From Massilia sp. CF038 (GTDB lineage Bacteria > Pseudomonadota > Gammaproteobacteria > Burkholderiales > Burkholderiaceae_D), in the NCBI RefSeq assembly GCF_900129765.1, contig NZ_FQWU01000002.1:620001-684000 (forward strand): a stretch of 64,000 nt of DNA, written 5' to 3'. A program made the translations under genes and the position numbers. This document shows, piece by piece, positions 8,003-17,239 of this stretch (its first letter is position 1; each line of letters opens with the position of its first letter). The notes beneath the pieces are model-generated. The model made no database searches. It worked only from the letters and a program-made list of their open reading frames with translations, and was not told the origin of the DNA.

Positions 8003-9268
8003 ATGCGATTTCTTTCCCCCCGACCTGTTCCTCGCGCCCCACTCGCGCTGCGTGCCTGCGCGCTGGCCGCTACACTGCTTGCGGGGGCAGCCCAGGCTGC
8101 CGACGAGGCCATGCCTGCCTGGACCTTCAGCGGTTTCGGCAGCGCGGGCGTGGTGCACTCCGATTATCGTCAGGCCGATTTCACTTCCAGCGTGTTGAAG
8201 GGCGAAGGCGCGGGCGGGTCGAGAGCCTGGACGGCTGGACTGGACAGCCGCATCGGCGGCCAGCTTGGCGTCAAGTTCGACAACCGCTGGTCCGGCGTGG
8301 TGCAGATGGTCGTGGAGCAGCGCTTTGACCTGTCGTACACCCCCGTGGTGGAATGGGCCAATGTCAAATACCAGGCCACACCCGATCTGGCACTGCGTGC
8401 CGGGCGCATCGCGCTGCCGATTTTTCTGGCGGCCGACTACCGCAAGATCGGCTACGCCTACCCATGGGTACGCACGCCGGTGGAAGTCTACGGCGGCGTC
8501 CCGATCACCAATAGCGATGGTGCCGACCTGTCCTACCGCTGGCAGTGGGCCGGCATCAAGCATGCGACGCAACTCTTCGCTGGCCGCACCAAGGTTGAGC
8601 TGACCGATATCACCAGCGTCAAGGCGCATGGAATTTTCGGTCTGACCCACACCGCCGAAATGGGCCCGACCACGGTGCGGGTCTCCGCCTTTACCTCGCA
8701 CGTGGACACTGACATCGCGCGCCCGCTGTTCGATGGCTTCCGCCAGTTCGGCCCTGCCGGTGTGGCCATTGCCGACCGCTTTGACGTAATCGACAAGCGC
8801 TACACGATCGTCGCCGGTGGCGTCAATTACGACCCCGGCCAGTGGTTTTTGATGGCCGAAGGCGGCACCACCAACGGTCACTCCTTCCTGTCCAAGTCGT
8901 CCGGGGTGTACGTCAGCAGCGGTTACCGCGCTGGCGACTTCACGCCCTATCTGGCCTACTCGCGCGTCGATTCACATGCGCCGGCAAACACCCCTGCCCT
9001 GCCCCTGACCGGTCTGCCGCCGCCATATGCCGCAGCAGCCGCGCAGTTGAACGGCGGCCTGGCCACGCTGCTTAAAACCATCGCCAACCAGACCAGTGTC
9101 AGCGCCGGTGTGCGCTGGGACCTGCGCGCCGACATGGCGCTCAAGGTCCAGTACGACCGCGTCATGCCGCGTGATGGCTCGCGCGGTACGTTGATCAATC
9201 TGCAGCCGGGCTTTGAGTCGGGCCGCGCCGTCCACGTTACGAGCGCCGTGCTCGATTTCGTGTTCTAA
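8003..9268 (+). CDS. outer-membrane beta-barrel (porin-like) protein
   Basis: A 421-residue protein. Residues 1-32 are a signal peptide (Arg-rich start, then LAATLLAGAAQAADE). The mature part begins WTFSGFGSAGVVHSDY, has alternating hydrophobic and polar strands, and ends in VLDFVF with the C-terminal Phe recognised by the BAM machinery. It resembles porin-like proteins that accompany PstS-like and GGDEF proteins in other proteobacteria. The pore substrate cannot be told. The next gene starts 10 bases after the stop and the GGDEF-EAL gene follows closely, so this is the first gene of a three-gene operon. Confidence 0.75.
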   Translation: MRFLSPRPVPRAPLALRACALAATLLAGAAQAADEAMPAWTFSGFGSAGVVHSDYRQADFTSSVLKGEGAGGSRAWTAGLDSRIGGQLGVKFDNRWSGVVQMVVEQRFDLSYTPVVEWANVKYQATPDLALRAGRIALPIFLAADYRKIGYAYPWVRTPVEVYGGVPITNSDGADLSYRWQWAGIKHATQLFAGRTKVELTDITSVKAHGIFGLTHTAEMGPTTVRVSAFTSHVDTDIARPLFDGFRQFGPAGVAIADRFDVIDKRYTIVAGGVNYDPGQWFLMAEGGTTNGHSFLSKSSGVYVSSGYRAGDFTPYLAYSRVDSHAPANTPALPLTGLPPPYAAAAAQLNGGLATLLKTIANQTSVSAGVRWDLRADMALKVQYDRVMPRDGSRGTLINLQPGFESGRAVHVTSAVLDFVF

Positions 9269-9278
9269 GGAGCCTGCC

Positions 9279-9713
9279 ATGCGCTTCTCCTTGCTCCGCT
9301 TAATGACAGGTCTCTTGTGCGCCACGGCCATCGGCCAGGCCAGCGCCGCCGGCGAACTGGTGGTCATCGTTTCCGCGAAAAACCCGGTTACCGCCCTGCG
9401 CCAGGAACAGGTGGCCGACATCTTCCTGGGACAGGTCGCCAGCTTCCCTGGCGGCGGCGAGGCCGTTGCCCTTGACCAGGGTATCGGCTCACCGGAACGC
9501 GACGAGTTCTATTCCAAGGTCGCCTCCAAAACACGCCCTCTGGTCAAGGCCTACTGGACCAAGATGATCTTCACGGGACGTGGCCAGCCGCCGCGCGAAG
9601 TCGGCAACGCCGCCAGCGTGCGCAAAATGGTGGCCGATAACCCCGCCCTGATCGGTTACATCGACAAGAACGCCCTCGACGCCAGCGTCAAGGCCGTCCT
9701 TGTGATCCATTAA
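9279..9713 (+). CDS. PstS-like periplasmic substrate-binding protein (small)
   Basis: A 144-residue protein with a signal peptide (residues 1-23, ending GQASAAG) followed by a PBP-like domain: ELVVIVSAKNPVTAL, VADIFLGQVASFPGG, YWTKMIFTGRGQPPREVG and DNPALIGYIDK. This is the short phosphate-ABC-transporter-substrate-binding-like family, about half the size of true PstS, and no ABC transporter genes are nearby. A sensory or accessory role with the adjacent barrel and membrane GGDEF-EAL enzyme is therefore more likely than transport (inference). The ATG at 9279 is preceded by AAGGAG; the GGDEF-EAL gene begins 8 bases after the stop. Confidence 0.78.
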   Translation: MRFSLLRLMTGLLCATAIGQASAAGELVVIVSAKNPVTALRQEQVADIFLGQVASFPGGGEAVALDQGIGSPERDEFYSKVASKTRPLVKAYWTKMIFTGRGQPPREVGNAASVRKMVADNPALIGYIDKNALDASVKAVLVIH

Positions 9714-9721
9714 TCCTTGCC

Positions 9722-12445
9722 ATGACGACGCCAGCGAAGTCCGTACCCAAAGCCAAGCGCCTACAGCGCTGGCTGGGACACGGGATGGAAACGCATATTT
9801 CGCTGCCGCTGTTTGCGGCCGTGCTGCTGATCGTGATCTGGACCAGCACCGCGCATTTCATTGAGGTAGAACGCGTTGCAGCCCAACACGCGGCCCAAAA
9901 CTCCAGCCGCGAACTGCTCGATACCTACGAAGCGCAAGTCCAGCGCAACCTGGGTGGCATTGACCAGACGCTGCGCGTGCTCAAATACGCTGTCGAACTA
10001 AAAGGCGCGGCCGGTGCCCTGCCTGCGCTTAACCAGCAAGGCTTGCTGCCATCGGGTCTGGTATTTGTGGTCAGCATCGCCGACCGGCACGGCATGATCG
10101 TGGCCAGCAATCCAGCCGCGCCCTTCATCGATGTGTCGATGCAGTCCTACTTCACGTATCACCGTACTAACGACACTGACAACCCCTTCGTCAGCGAGAC
10201 CCTGCGCGATGCGGCAAACCCGGAATGGCATCTGCACTTCACGCGCCGCCTGAACGACAGCGCCGGCCAGTTCGCCGGTGTGGTCATCGTGGAAGTCGAT
10301 CCGGCCTACTTCACCAGCGGCTACGAGCACACGCGCCAGGGCGACTCCGGCGCGCTTGGCCTGTATGGCGCCGGCCTGACCTTCCATGCACTGCGCACCG
10401 GCGACAAGGTCAGCTGGGGAGAGAGCGCGGCCTCATTGACCCAAGCTGCAGGCAATGGGGCGCTGACGGTCAATGCCTGGGACGGCGTGCGACGCTACAC
10501 CAGCACGCGCCGTCTGCACGGCTTTTCGCTCAGCGCCATGGTCGGCCTGGCCGAGAATGAGCAAATGGCGCCGTTCGAGCAGCAAAAGCGCAATTACGTA
10601 CTCATTGCCGGTGGCAGCAGCGCGCTGCTGGTCATCATTGTGTCCCTGGTCGGCCTGTGGTCATGGCAGATGACGCGCACCAGGCGCCGCATCCGCCGTG
10701 CGCAGGAAACCTACGCGGCTGCTTCGGAAGCGAGCCTGGATGCCTTCTTCGTGCTGCGCAGCGTGACCGGTCCCCAAGGCCAGATCACCGATTTCGTGAT
10801 CGAGGCCACCAATTCGCGCGCCGAAAAGCTGGCCCGCCTGAGCAAGCGCGAACTGCGCGGCAAAAACGTATCCGACATCCTGCCAGCGTATCTGACCAAT
10901 GGGATCTTCGAAGACCTGGTCAAGGTCACGCTGGTCGGCGGCGTGCATGAAGCGGAATGGCAAGCGAGCGAAAATCCCAAGTACGAACAGTGGCTGCACC
11001 GCCAGGTGGTAGCGGTGGAAGGCGGTATCGTGGCGATCGTGCGCGACATCACCGAGCGCAAGGTCACCGAGCAGCAGATCCGCCACATCGCCCACCACGA
11101 CGACCTGACCGGTTTGCCCAACCGCAGCCTGATCCGCGACCGGCTCGACCAGGCCATTCTGCACGCCCAGCGCCGCGAGCGCAGTGTGGCGGTGGCGTTC
11201 ATCGACCTTGATGGCTTCAAGCTGGTCAACGATGGTCTGGGCCACAACGCCGGCGACGAGCTGCTCAAGGTGGTCGGCCGCCGCATGCAGGAATGCCTGC
11301 GCCGCGAAGACACCCTGGGCCGCTTTGGCGGCGACGAATTCGTGGTCATCCTGGCCGACCAGTCGGACAATCCCATGACGCTGGCGCCCATTCTTGAAAA
11401 AATCCGCCAGGCCGTGCACGAGCCGGTCCTGCTGGACGGCCAGGAAGTACAGGTCAGCTGCAGCATGGGCGTGGTGATGTACCCGCGCGACGGCGGCGAC
11501 CCGAATACGCTGATGATGAATGCCGACGCGGCCATGTACCGCGCCAAGGAAATGGGCAAGAATGTCTTCCAGTTCTACACGCGCGAAATGAATGCGTCGG
11601 TCGAGACCAAACTGGTCATGCTGGAAGGCTTGCGCAGCGCGCTCGACGAAGGCCAGTTCCACCTGCTGTACCAGCCCAAGGTCGACTTGCGCACGGGCCT
11701 GATCATCGGCGTCGAGTCCCTGATTCGCTGGCAGCATCCCGAACAAGGCATCATCTCGCCCCTGCGCTTCATCAGCCTGGCCGAGGAAAGCGGCCTGATT
11801 GTGGCCATTGGGGAGTGGGTCCTGCTCACTGCCTGCCGCCAGAACAAGGCCTGGCAGGACGCGGGCCTGGCCCCGATCACGATCTCGGTCAACGTGTCGC
11901 CGCGCCAGTTCGAGGAAAAGCGCCTGGTCGAGCGCGTTGCGCTGGCTCTGGAACAAAGCGGCCTCGATCCGGCCTGCCTGGAAGTTGAGGTGACCGAAAG
12001 CCTGATCATGCGCGACCTGGCGCAGTCGGTCGAACGCATGCGCGAACTGGAAGCCATGGGCGTGGCCCTGTCGATTGACGATTTCGGCACCGGCTATTCG
12101 AGCCTGTCCGCCCTCAAGTCCTTCCCCATCAAGCGCCTCAAGATCGACAAATCCTTCGTCAGCGAGCTGGCCGACAATCCGGACGACCAGGCCATTGCCA
12201 TGGCCGTGATCTCGCTGGGCCACAAACTTAATCTGCGCGTGATTGCCGAGGGCGTGGAAACCGAGCAGCAGTGCAGTTTTTTACGCGATAACGACTGCGA
12301 CGAGATGCAGGGCTACCTGTTCAGCGCCCCTGTCCCCGCCAGCCGCATCCACTCGCTGCTGGAAGAACAGGCGCGCATGCTGTCGGACGCGAAACGCGAA
12401 GGCATGGAAGATGGTGCCGTCAGCGGGGTGCGTTTGCTCGCCTGA
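9722..12445 (+). CDS. membrane GGDEF-EAL c-di-GMP enzyme with PAS domain
   Basis: A 907-residue inner-membrane protein. TM1 lies at about residues 27-48 (LPLFAAVLLIVIWTSTAHF). A periplasmic Cache-like sensor follows (about 50-290), then TM2 (VLIAGGSSALLVIIVSLVGL, about 292-315), a PAS-like domain (330-450), GGDEF (about 455-620) and EAL (about 635-890). GGDEF is intact (GRFGGDEFVVIL) with an RxxD inhibitory site (RRED). In EAL the motif reads ESL rather than EAL but keeps the Glu, and NVSPRQF, EVTES, IDDFGTGYSS and IAEGVE are all present. Both cyclase and phosphodiesterase activity are therefore possible. It follows the barrel and PstS-like genes and lies upstream of the adhesin locus, so it may feed LapD (inference). 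Confidence 0.92.
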   Translation: MTTPAKSVPKAKRLQRWLGHGMETHISLPLFAAVLLIVIWTSTAHFIEVERVAAQHAAQNSSRELLDTYEAQVQRNLGGIDQTLRVLKYAVELKGAAGALPALNQQGLLPSGLVFVVSIADRHGMIVASNPAAPFIDVSMQSYFTYHRTNDTDNPFVSETLRDAANPEWHLHFTRRLNDSAGQFAGVVIVEVDPAYFTSGYEHTRQGDSGALGLYGAGLTFHALRTGDKVSWGESAASLTQAAGNGALTVNAWDGVRRYTSTRRLHGFSLSAMVGLAENEQMAPFEQQKRNYVLIAGGSSALLVIIVSLVGLWSWQMTRTRRRIRRAQETYAAASEASLDAFFVLRSVTGPQGQITDFVIEATNSRAEKLARLSKRELRGKNVSDILPAYLTNGIFEDLVKVTLVGGVHEAEWQASENPKYEQWLHRQVVAVEGGIVAIVRDITERKVTEQQIRHIAHHDDLTGLPNRSLIRDRLDQAILHAQRRERSVAVAFIDLDGFKLVNDGLGHNAGDELLKVVGRRMQECLRREDTLGRFGGDEFVVILADQSDNPMTLAPILEKIRQAVHEPVLLDGQEVQVSCSMGVVMYPRDGGDPNTLMMNADAAMYRAKEMGKNVFQFYTREMNASVETKLVMLEGLRSALDEGQFHLLYQPKVDLRTGLIIGVESLIRWQHPEQGIISPLRFISLAEESGLIVAIGEWVLLTACRQNKAWQDAGLAPITISVNVSPRQFEEKRLVERVALALEQSGLDPACLEVEVTESLIMRDLAQSVERMRELEAMGVALSIDDFGTGYSSLSALKSFPIKRLKIDKSFVSELADNPDDQAIAMAVISLGHKLNLRVIAEGVETEQQCSFLRDNDCDEMQGYLFSAPVPASRIHSLLEEQARMLSDAKREGMEDGAVSGVRLLA

Positions 12446-12863
12446 TGATGTCAAATTGATAATCTCACGGCCTGCCGGTAGATGTCGTCAATACAAGTTG
12501 CGGCAAAACAACGTATTGCCGTACGCCATTCTAATGCTCTCAGGAATCGGACTGATCCATTCTTTTGAGTTCGTGTAGAATGGGCAAATAAATTGCCAGC
12601 ATGAAATTATCTCCCTTACCGGAGCGGTGCAGACCCCGACCACGTCTGAACACCCCGATTTCAATTCTGAAAGCATATGCCCCAAGCAACTGGGACGCAG
12701 CGCACTTACTCCTGCACAAAAAGTTATTTAACAATTTCGGTTTTTGATTTAACTTGAGTGCAGGATCGCATTGTCCCGATGAACTCTGTCCTGCCAATCC
12801 GGGCGGCCGATGTGTGTACCCCGTCGCCCCTGGGCAAAGCATGGACGCTTTGGTGCTCACGAT
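12446..12863. other. 418-bp intergenic leader upstream of the type I secretion genes
   Basis: No convincing gene lies here. The region is AT-rich and should contain the promoter for the transporter operon. A short inverted repeat (CAAAGC, six bases, GCTTTG; 12835-12852) ends 11 bases before the chosen ATG and could form a small hairpin in the leader. I could not identify a c-di-GMP riboswitch or a strong -35/-10 pair. Confidence 0.45.
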
Positions 12864-15083
12864 ATGACAGAAACGACGCAGCCGACTCGCCTCGATCCAC
12901 CGCCAGCGCAAAGCGCGCAATCCAGCGCGCGTAAAAGCGACCCTGATACCGGTATCCGCGAAGACTTGCTGCACCCCGATCCCCTGCTCGACTGCCTGGT
13001 TGAACTGACCCGTATTCACGGCCGCCCCAGTACCCGCGCTGCTCTTGGCGCTGGTTTGCCATTGCCGAAGGAAGGCCTCACGCCGTCGCTGTTCTCGCGC
13101 GCGGCCGCGCATGCCGGCTTTTCGAGCAAGGTGGTGCGGCGTGCCTTGCACAAGATCGATGCGGCCCTGCTGCCGGTGATCCTGCTGTTGAAAAATAACG
13201 AGGCCTGCGTTCTGCTGGGCTGGAACGAGGAAGGCAAGGCCCAGATCCTGCTGCCGGACGGCGGTCAGGGCGGCGTGGTCCTCACGCGAGAAGAACTGGC
13301 CGAGCGCTACACGGGCATTGCGATCTTTTCGCGCCCCCACTTCCGTTTCGACCAGCGCACCCCGCCCCTGGTCGAAGTACCGCAGCGCCACTGGTTCTGG
13401 GGCACGATCCTGGAACAGCGTCCCATCTTCCGCGACATCCTCGCCTCGGCCTTGCTGATCAATCTGTTCGGCCTGGCCATGCCGGTGTTTACCATGAACG
13501 TGTACGATCGGGTGGTACCGAACTTTGCCGAAGCCACGCTGTGGGTATTCGCCGGCGGGATCGTGATTACCCTGGTGATGGACTATATGGTGCGTCTGCT
13601 GCGCGGCCACTTTGTGGATATGGCCAGCTCGCGCGTGGACATCAAGCTGTCGGGCATGATCATGGAGCGCGTGCTGGGCATGCGCATGGCCCACCGCCCC
13701 GCTTCGGTGGGCGCCTTTGCCGCCAATTTGCGCTCGTTCGAAACGGTGCGCGACTTTATCGCCTCGGCCACCGTCACCACCCTGATTGACCTGCCCTTTG
13801 CCCTGCTGTTCCTGCTGGTGCTGGCCTGGATTTCGTGGCCGCTGGTGTTCATCCCGATGCTGGGCATGCTCATCGTGATCATCTACAGCTATCTGGTGCA
13901 GTACAAGATGCGCGAACTGTCGGAGACGACCTTCCGCGCCGCCGCCCTGCGCAACGCCACCATGATCGAAAGCCTGACGGCACTGGAAACGATCAAGGCG
14001 CACGGCGCCGAAAGCCAGATGCAGGCACGCTGGGAAAAGTCGACCGCCTTCCTGGCCCGCGTTTCCGGCGAACTGAAGCTGCTGTCGTCTTCCAGCATGA
14101 ATGGCGCCGCCTTCCTGACGCAACTGGTCAACGTGTGCGTGGTACTGGCTGGCGTCTACCTGATCCACGAGAAAATGATGTCGATGGGCGGCCTGATTGC
14201 GGCCACCATGCTGTCGGGCCGCGCCATGCAGCCGCTGGGCCAGATGGTCGGCCTCCTGCTGCAGTTCGAAGGCGCGAAAAATTCGCTCAAGGCGCTGGAA
14301 AACGTGATGGCCACGCCGAGCGAACGCAGCGACGAAAGCGCGTTTGTGCACCGCCCCGAAATTCGCGGCGAAATTGAATTCAACAACGTCCACTTCAGCT
14401 ATCCGGACCGTCCCGAGGAAGCACTGCGCGGCATCAGCTTCCGGATTCGCCCGGGCGAACGCGTGGTCATCATCGGCCGCATTGGGTCGGGCAAATCGAC
14501 CCTGCAAAAGCTGATCCTCGGCCTGTATGCCCCAACCAAGGGCGCTGTCACGCTCGACGGCGTTGACCTGCGCCAGCTCGACCCGGCCGACCTGCGCCGC
14601 TCGCTCGGCTATGTGGAACAGGATTCGCTGCTGTTTTATGGTTCGCTGCGTGACAATATCGCCATTCGCGCCCCCTATGCCGACGACCGCGCTGTCGTCG
14701 CTGCGGCAGAACTGGCCGGCCTGACCGAGTTCGTCAACCGCCATCCGGAAGGCTTCGACATGCTGATCCGCGAGCGTGGTGAATCGCTCTCCGGCGGCCA
14801 GCGCCAGAGCGTGGCCATTGCGCGCGCAGTCCTGCTCGACCCGCCCGTGCTGCTGCTGGACGAGCCGACCAGCGCCATGGACTACCCGTCCGAAAACCAG
14901 TTCAAACAGCGCATCAAGAGCTACGCTGAACACAAGACGGTCATCATCGTCACCCACCGTTCCAGCCTGATGGATCTGGCTGACCGCATCATCGTCATGG
15001 ATGACGGCCAGGTTGTCGCCGACGGTCCCAAGGAACAGATCATGAAGGCGCTGCAGGCCGGCCAGATCGGGAGGGCCAAGTAA
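12864..15083 (+). CDS. lapB: type I secretion ABC transporter, LapB type
   Basis: A 739-residue inner-membrane ABC exporter. Residues about 30-150 form a C39-like domain (DPLLDCLVELTRIHGRP onward). The peptidase His is not seen where expected (LLKNNEACVLLGW), so it is probably a non-cleaving substrate-docking domain, as in LapB and HlyB. The TM domain covers about residues 170-470. The nucleotide-binding domain has Walker A GRIGSGKST, signature LSGGQRQSVAIARA and Walker B VLLLDEPTSAMD. It powers export of the giant adhesin encoded downstream. ATG 12864 (MTETTQPTRL) is chosen over the upstream ATG at 12810 because the extra residues look non-coding; neither has a good ribosome site. It overlaps the next gene by one base (TAATG). 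Confidence 0.93.
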   Translation: MTETTQPTRLDPPPAQSAQSSARKSDPDTGIREDLLHPDPLLDCLVELTRIHGRPSTRAALGAGLPLPKEGLTPSLFSRAAAHAGFSSKVVRRALHKIDAALLPVILLLKNNEACVLLGWNEEGKAQILLPDGGQGGVVLTREELAERYTGIAIFSRPHFRFDQRTPPLVEVPQRHWFWGTILEQRPIFRDILASALLINLFGLAMPVFTMNVYDRVVPNFAEATLWVFAGGIVITLVMDYMVRLLRGHFVDMASSRVDIKLSGMIMERVLGMRMAHRPASVGAFAANLRSFETVRDFIASATVTTLIDLPFALLFLLVLAWISWPLVFIPMLGMLIVIIYSYLVQYKMRELSETTFRAAALRNATMIESLTALETIKAHGAESQMQARWEKSTAFLARVSGELKLLSSSSMNGAAFLTQLVNVCVVLAGVYLIHEKMMSMGGLIAATMLSGRAMQPLGQMVGLLLQFEGAKNSLKALENVMATPSERSDESAFVHRPEIRGEIEFNNVHFSYPDRPEEALRGISFRIRPGERVVIIGRIGSGKSTLQKLILGLYAPTKGAVTLDGVDLRQLDPADLRRSLGYVEQDSLLFYGSLRDNIAIRAPYADDRAVVAAAELAGLTEFVNRHPEGFDMLIRERGESLSGGQRQSVAIARAVLLDPPVLLLDEPTSAMDYPSENQFKQRIKSYAEHKTVIIVTHRSSLMDLADRIIVMDDGQVVADGPKEQIMKALQAGQIGRAK

Positions 15084-16495
15084 TGCAGAAGCTGAAAAAG
15101 TTCTGGTTCGCCTCCCTGCGCCTGCTGGAAGCGATCCGGGTCCGGGTCGACAAGGGCACCGCGCACTGGCTCACGCGCTGGAAAGACAGCACCACGCTGA
15201 CCGAGACCGACTTCATGCAGGACGCGGACAGCATCATCATCCGCCAGGAGCCGCTGCGCGCACGCGTGCTCGGTTATGCCCTGACCGGTTCGGTGGTGCT
15301 GTTTCTGATCTGGGCGGCGATCGTCGACGTCGACGAAATCACCCGTGGCGATGCCAAGGTCATTCCTTCGCGCCAGCTGCAAGTGCTGCAAAGCCTGGAC
15401 GGCGGCATCGTCTCCAAGATCGAGGTACAGGAAGGCGATACCGTGGCCGAGGGCCAGGTCTTGCTGCAGGTCGATTCGACCCGTTTCGAGTCGTCCGTGC
15501 GTGAAAACCGCTCCCAATACCTGTCGCTGCTGGCCAAGGCTGCGCGCCTGCGCGCCATCGGCGAAGAAAAACCGTTCGTGCCTCCGCCCGAAGCCCTGGC
15601 GGAGGATCCGCGCACGGTGGAAGAAGAACGCCGCCTGTACGAGACCGCCACCTCGGAACTGAACGCCCAGCTCCAGATCGCGCGCCAGCAGCTCAACCAG
15701 CGCTCGCAGGAGCTCAACGAAGCCAGCGCCAAACAGCGTCAGGCCGCACAGGCATTCGAATCCACCTCGCGCGAACTGGCTGTCACCAAGCCTCTGCTCA
15801 GCTCCGGCGCCGTGTCGGAAGTCGAGCTGCTGCGCCTTGAACGCGATGTGGCTCGTTTTCGCGGCGAGCGCGATATCGCCGCTTCGCAGATCGCGCGTGT
15901 GCAGTCCGCCATTTCCGAGTCCTCGCGCAAGATCCAGGAAGTCGAACTCAGTTTCCGCAACACGGCCAGCAAGGAGTATTCGGAAACCATGGCCAAGCTC
16001 AACTCGCTCGTCCAGAGCGGCACCGGCCTGGCTGACCGCGTCAAGCAATCGTCCCTGCGCTCGCCAGTGAAGGGCACCATCAAGCGCTTGCTGGTCAATA
16101 CCGTCGGCGGCGTGGTCCAGCCGGGGCGCGACGTGGTCGAAATCGTCCCGCTGGAAGGCCGTCTTCTGCTCGAAGCGAAGGTCGCCCCGCGCGACATCGC
16201 CTTCCTTAAACCTGGCCAGCGCGCCATCGTCAAATTCACCGCTTACGATTTTTCCATCTACGGCGGCCTGACCGCCAGCGTGGAGCACATTGGCGCCGAC
16301 TCGGTCACCGACGAGCGCGGGAACACCTTCTATACAGTGCGCGTCGCAACCGACAAGACTTCCCTTTCCGGCAATCTGCCCATCATTCCCGGCATGGTCG
16401 CGGAAGTGGACATCATCACGGGGAAGAAAACGATTTTGTCGTATCTGCTTAAACCAGTACTCAGGGCCAAGGCATCGGCACTGACCGAGCGCTAA
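15083..16495 (+). CDS. lapC: type I secretion membrane fusion protein, LapC/HlyD family
   Basis: A 470-residue HlyD-family adaptor with one TM segment (about residues 65-85, LTGSVVLFLIWAAIVDVDE) after a cytoplasmic stretch of 60. A barrel-sandwich half (QLQVLQSLDGGIVSKIEVQ), a long alpha-hairpin coiled coil (about 150-310) and the second half (SPVKGTIKRLLVNTVGGVV) follow. This is the order in proteins that bridge the inner-membrane ABC transporter to TolC. The ATG overlaps the transporter stop by one base, indicating translational coupling. With LapB and the TolC protein at 43132 it completes the export channel for the adhesin. Confidence 0.93.
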   Translation: MQKLKKFWFASLRLLEAIRVRVDKGTAHWLTRWKDSTTLTETDFMQDADSIIIRQEPLRARVLGYALTGSVVLFLIWAAIVDVDEITRGDAKVIPSRQLQVLQSLDGGIVSKIEVQEGDTVAEGQVLLQVDSTRFESSVRENRSQYLSLLAKAARLRAIGEEKPFVPPPEALAEDPRTVEEERRLYETATSELNAQLQIARQQLNQRSQELNEASAKQRQAAQAFESTSRELAVTKPLLSSGAVSEVELLRLERDVARFRGERDIAASQIARVQSAISESSRKIQEVELSFRNTASKEYSETMAKLNSLVQSGTGLADRVKQSSLRSPVKGTIKRLLVNTVGGVVQPGRDVVEIVPLEGRLLLEAKVAPRDIAFLKPGQRAIVKFTAYDFSIYGGLTASVEHIGADSVTDERGNTFYTVRVATDKTSLSGNLPIIPGMVAEVDIITGKKTILSYLLKPVLRAKASALTER

Positions 16496-16505
16496 GGAGA
16501 CGGCC

Positions 16506-17144
16506 ATGACTGCATTTGACCATCTCTTCGTATCGCCAACCGGGACCATGCTGCCTGCGTGGAGCGAAGCCTTCCCCGCCGCGCGCAGCACCGGCACACG
16601 CCAGCTGGCTTCCAGCGCCCTGCCCACGGCCGTGCTGTGGCTGCGCCTGGACCAGGACCTGCCCCTCGACATGCAGGTCAATGCCGTGCGCGCGCGCTGC
16701 GGCACCCTGCCCATCGTGGTGATGAGCGACCTGCCGCAGGATGATGAAGCCCTGGCGGCGCTGTCGGCCCAGGCGCGTGGCTACTGCAACAGCCACGCAG
16801 GTGCCGACGTATTGTCGAAGATCGCCTCGGTCGTCAGCCAGGGCGGCCTGTGGATCGGTGAAACGCTGATGCACCGGATCCTCTCGGTTCAGCACCTGAT
16901 CCGGGTGCCGGAAGCGGCTGCCCGTCCGGACTGGCGCCTCAAGCTGACCCCGCGCGAAGTCGAAGTGGCCGAACTGGCTGCCGCCGGTACCCGCTACAAG
17001 GAGATCGCGCGCCAGCTGATGATCACCGAGCGTACCGTCAAGATGCACATGGCGGGCATTCTTGAAAAACTGGGCCTGCGCGACCGCCTCCAGCTGGCCT
17101 TGCTGGCCAGCGAACGTCACCCTGCTGTTGAAGTTGCTAATTAG
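16506..17144 (+). CDS. orphan LuxR-type regulator with degenerate receiver
   Basis: A 212-residue protein. The C-terminal 65 residues form a LuxR/GerE helix-turn-helix (LTPREVEVAELAAAGTRYKE, then ITERTVKMHMAGILEKLGL). The N-terminal 110 residues have the size and pattern of a receiver (PIVVMSDLPQDDEALAALSAQ resembles beta-4/alpha-4), but the phosphoacceptor position reads VLWLRLDQDLPLD without the usual DxxMP context, so classical phosphorylation looks unlikely. AAGGAG at 16494 precedes the start. It is 10 bases after lapC and 95 bases before the adhesin, and so is well placed to regulate either (inference). Lap loci in Pseudomonas, as I know them, lack a regulator at this position. Confidence 0.8.
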   Translation: MTAFDHLFVSPTGTMLPAWSEAFPAARSTGTRQLASSALPTAVLWLRLDQDLPLDMQVNAVRARCGTLPIVVMSDLPQDDEALAALSAQARGYCNSHAGADVLSKIASVVSQGGLWIGETLMHRILSVQHLIRVPEAAARPDWRLKLTPREVEVAELAAAGTRYKEIARQLMITERTVKMHMAGILEKLGLRDRLQLALLASERHPAVEVAN

Positions 17145-17162
17145 CTATTTTTGTTGCACCAC

Positions 17163-17176
17163 TGTACCTCGGTACA
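17163..17176. promoter_or_regulatory. 14-bp inverted repeat upstream of the adhesin gene
   Basis: TGTACC, two bases, GGTACA: a perfect six-base inverted repeat in the 95-bp gap between the LuxR gene and the adhesin. It is a candidate operator for a dimeric regulator, possibly the adjacent LuxR protein. This is inference from position and symmetry alone. Confidence 0.3.
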
Positions 17177-17222
17177 CTGCCTTTCCGTAAGTCAATTGTG
17201 TAAAGTCGGAAGATCTCATCAT

Positions 17223-17232
17223 TCCGTACGGA
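17223..17232. promoter_or_regulatory. 10-bp palindrome overlapping the adhesin ribosome site
   Basis: TCCGTACGGA is a perfect palindrome whose end overlaps the GGAG ribosome-binding site (17230-17233) of the adhesin gene. Binding or pairing here could affect translation. It may also be chance, as a 10-bp palindrome is not rare. Confidence 0.25.
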
Positions 17233-17239
17233 GTCACAC

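Noticed and set aside
9279-9713. Phosphate ABC transporter operon
   Set aside because: Only a half-size PstS-like protein is present; no PstA, PstB or PstC genes are adjacent.
12446-12863. c-di-GMP riboswitch upstream of lapB
   Set aside because: Looked for a GEMM-like core in the leader and did not find a convincing match.
12540-16714. Long reverse frames opposite lapB/lapC (805 and 597 residues)
   Set aside because: High GC leaves few stop codons; the plus-strand genes have complete transporter and HlyD motifs, the reverse frames have none.
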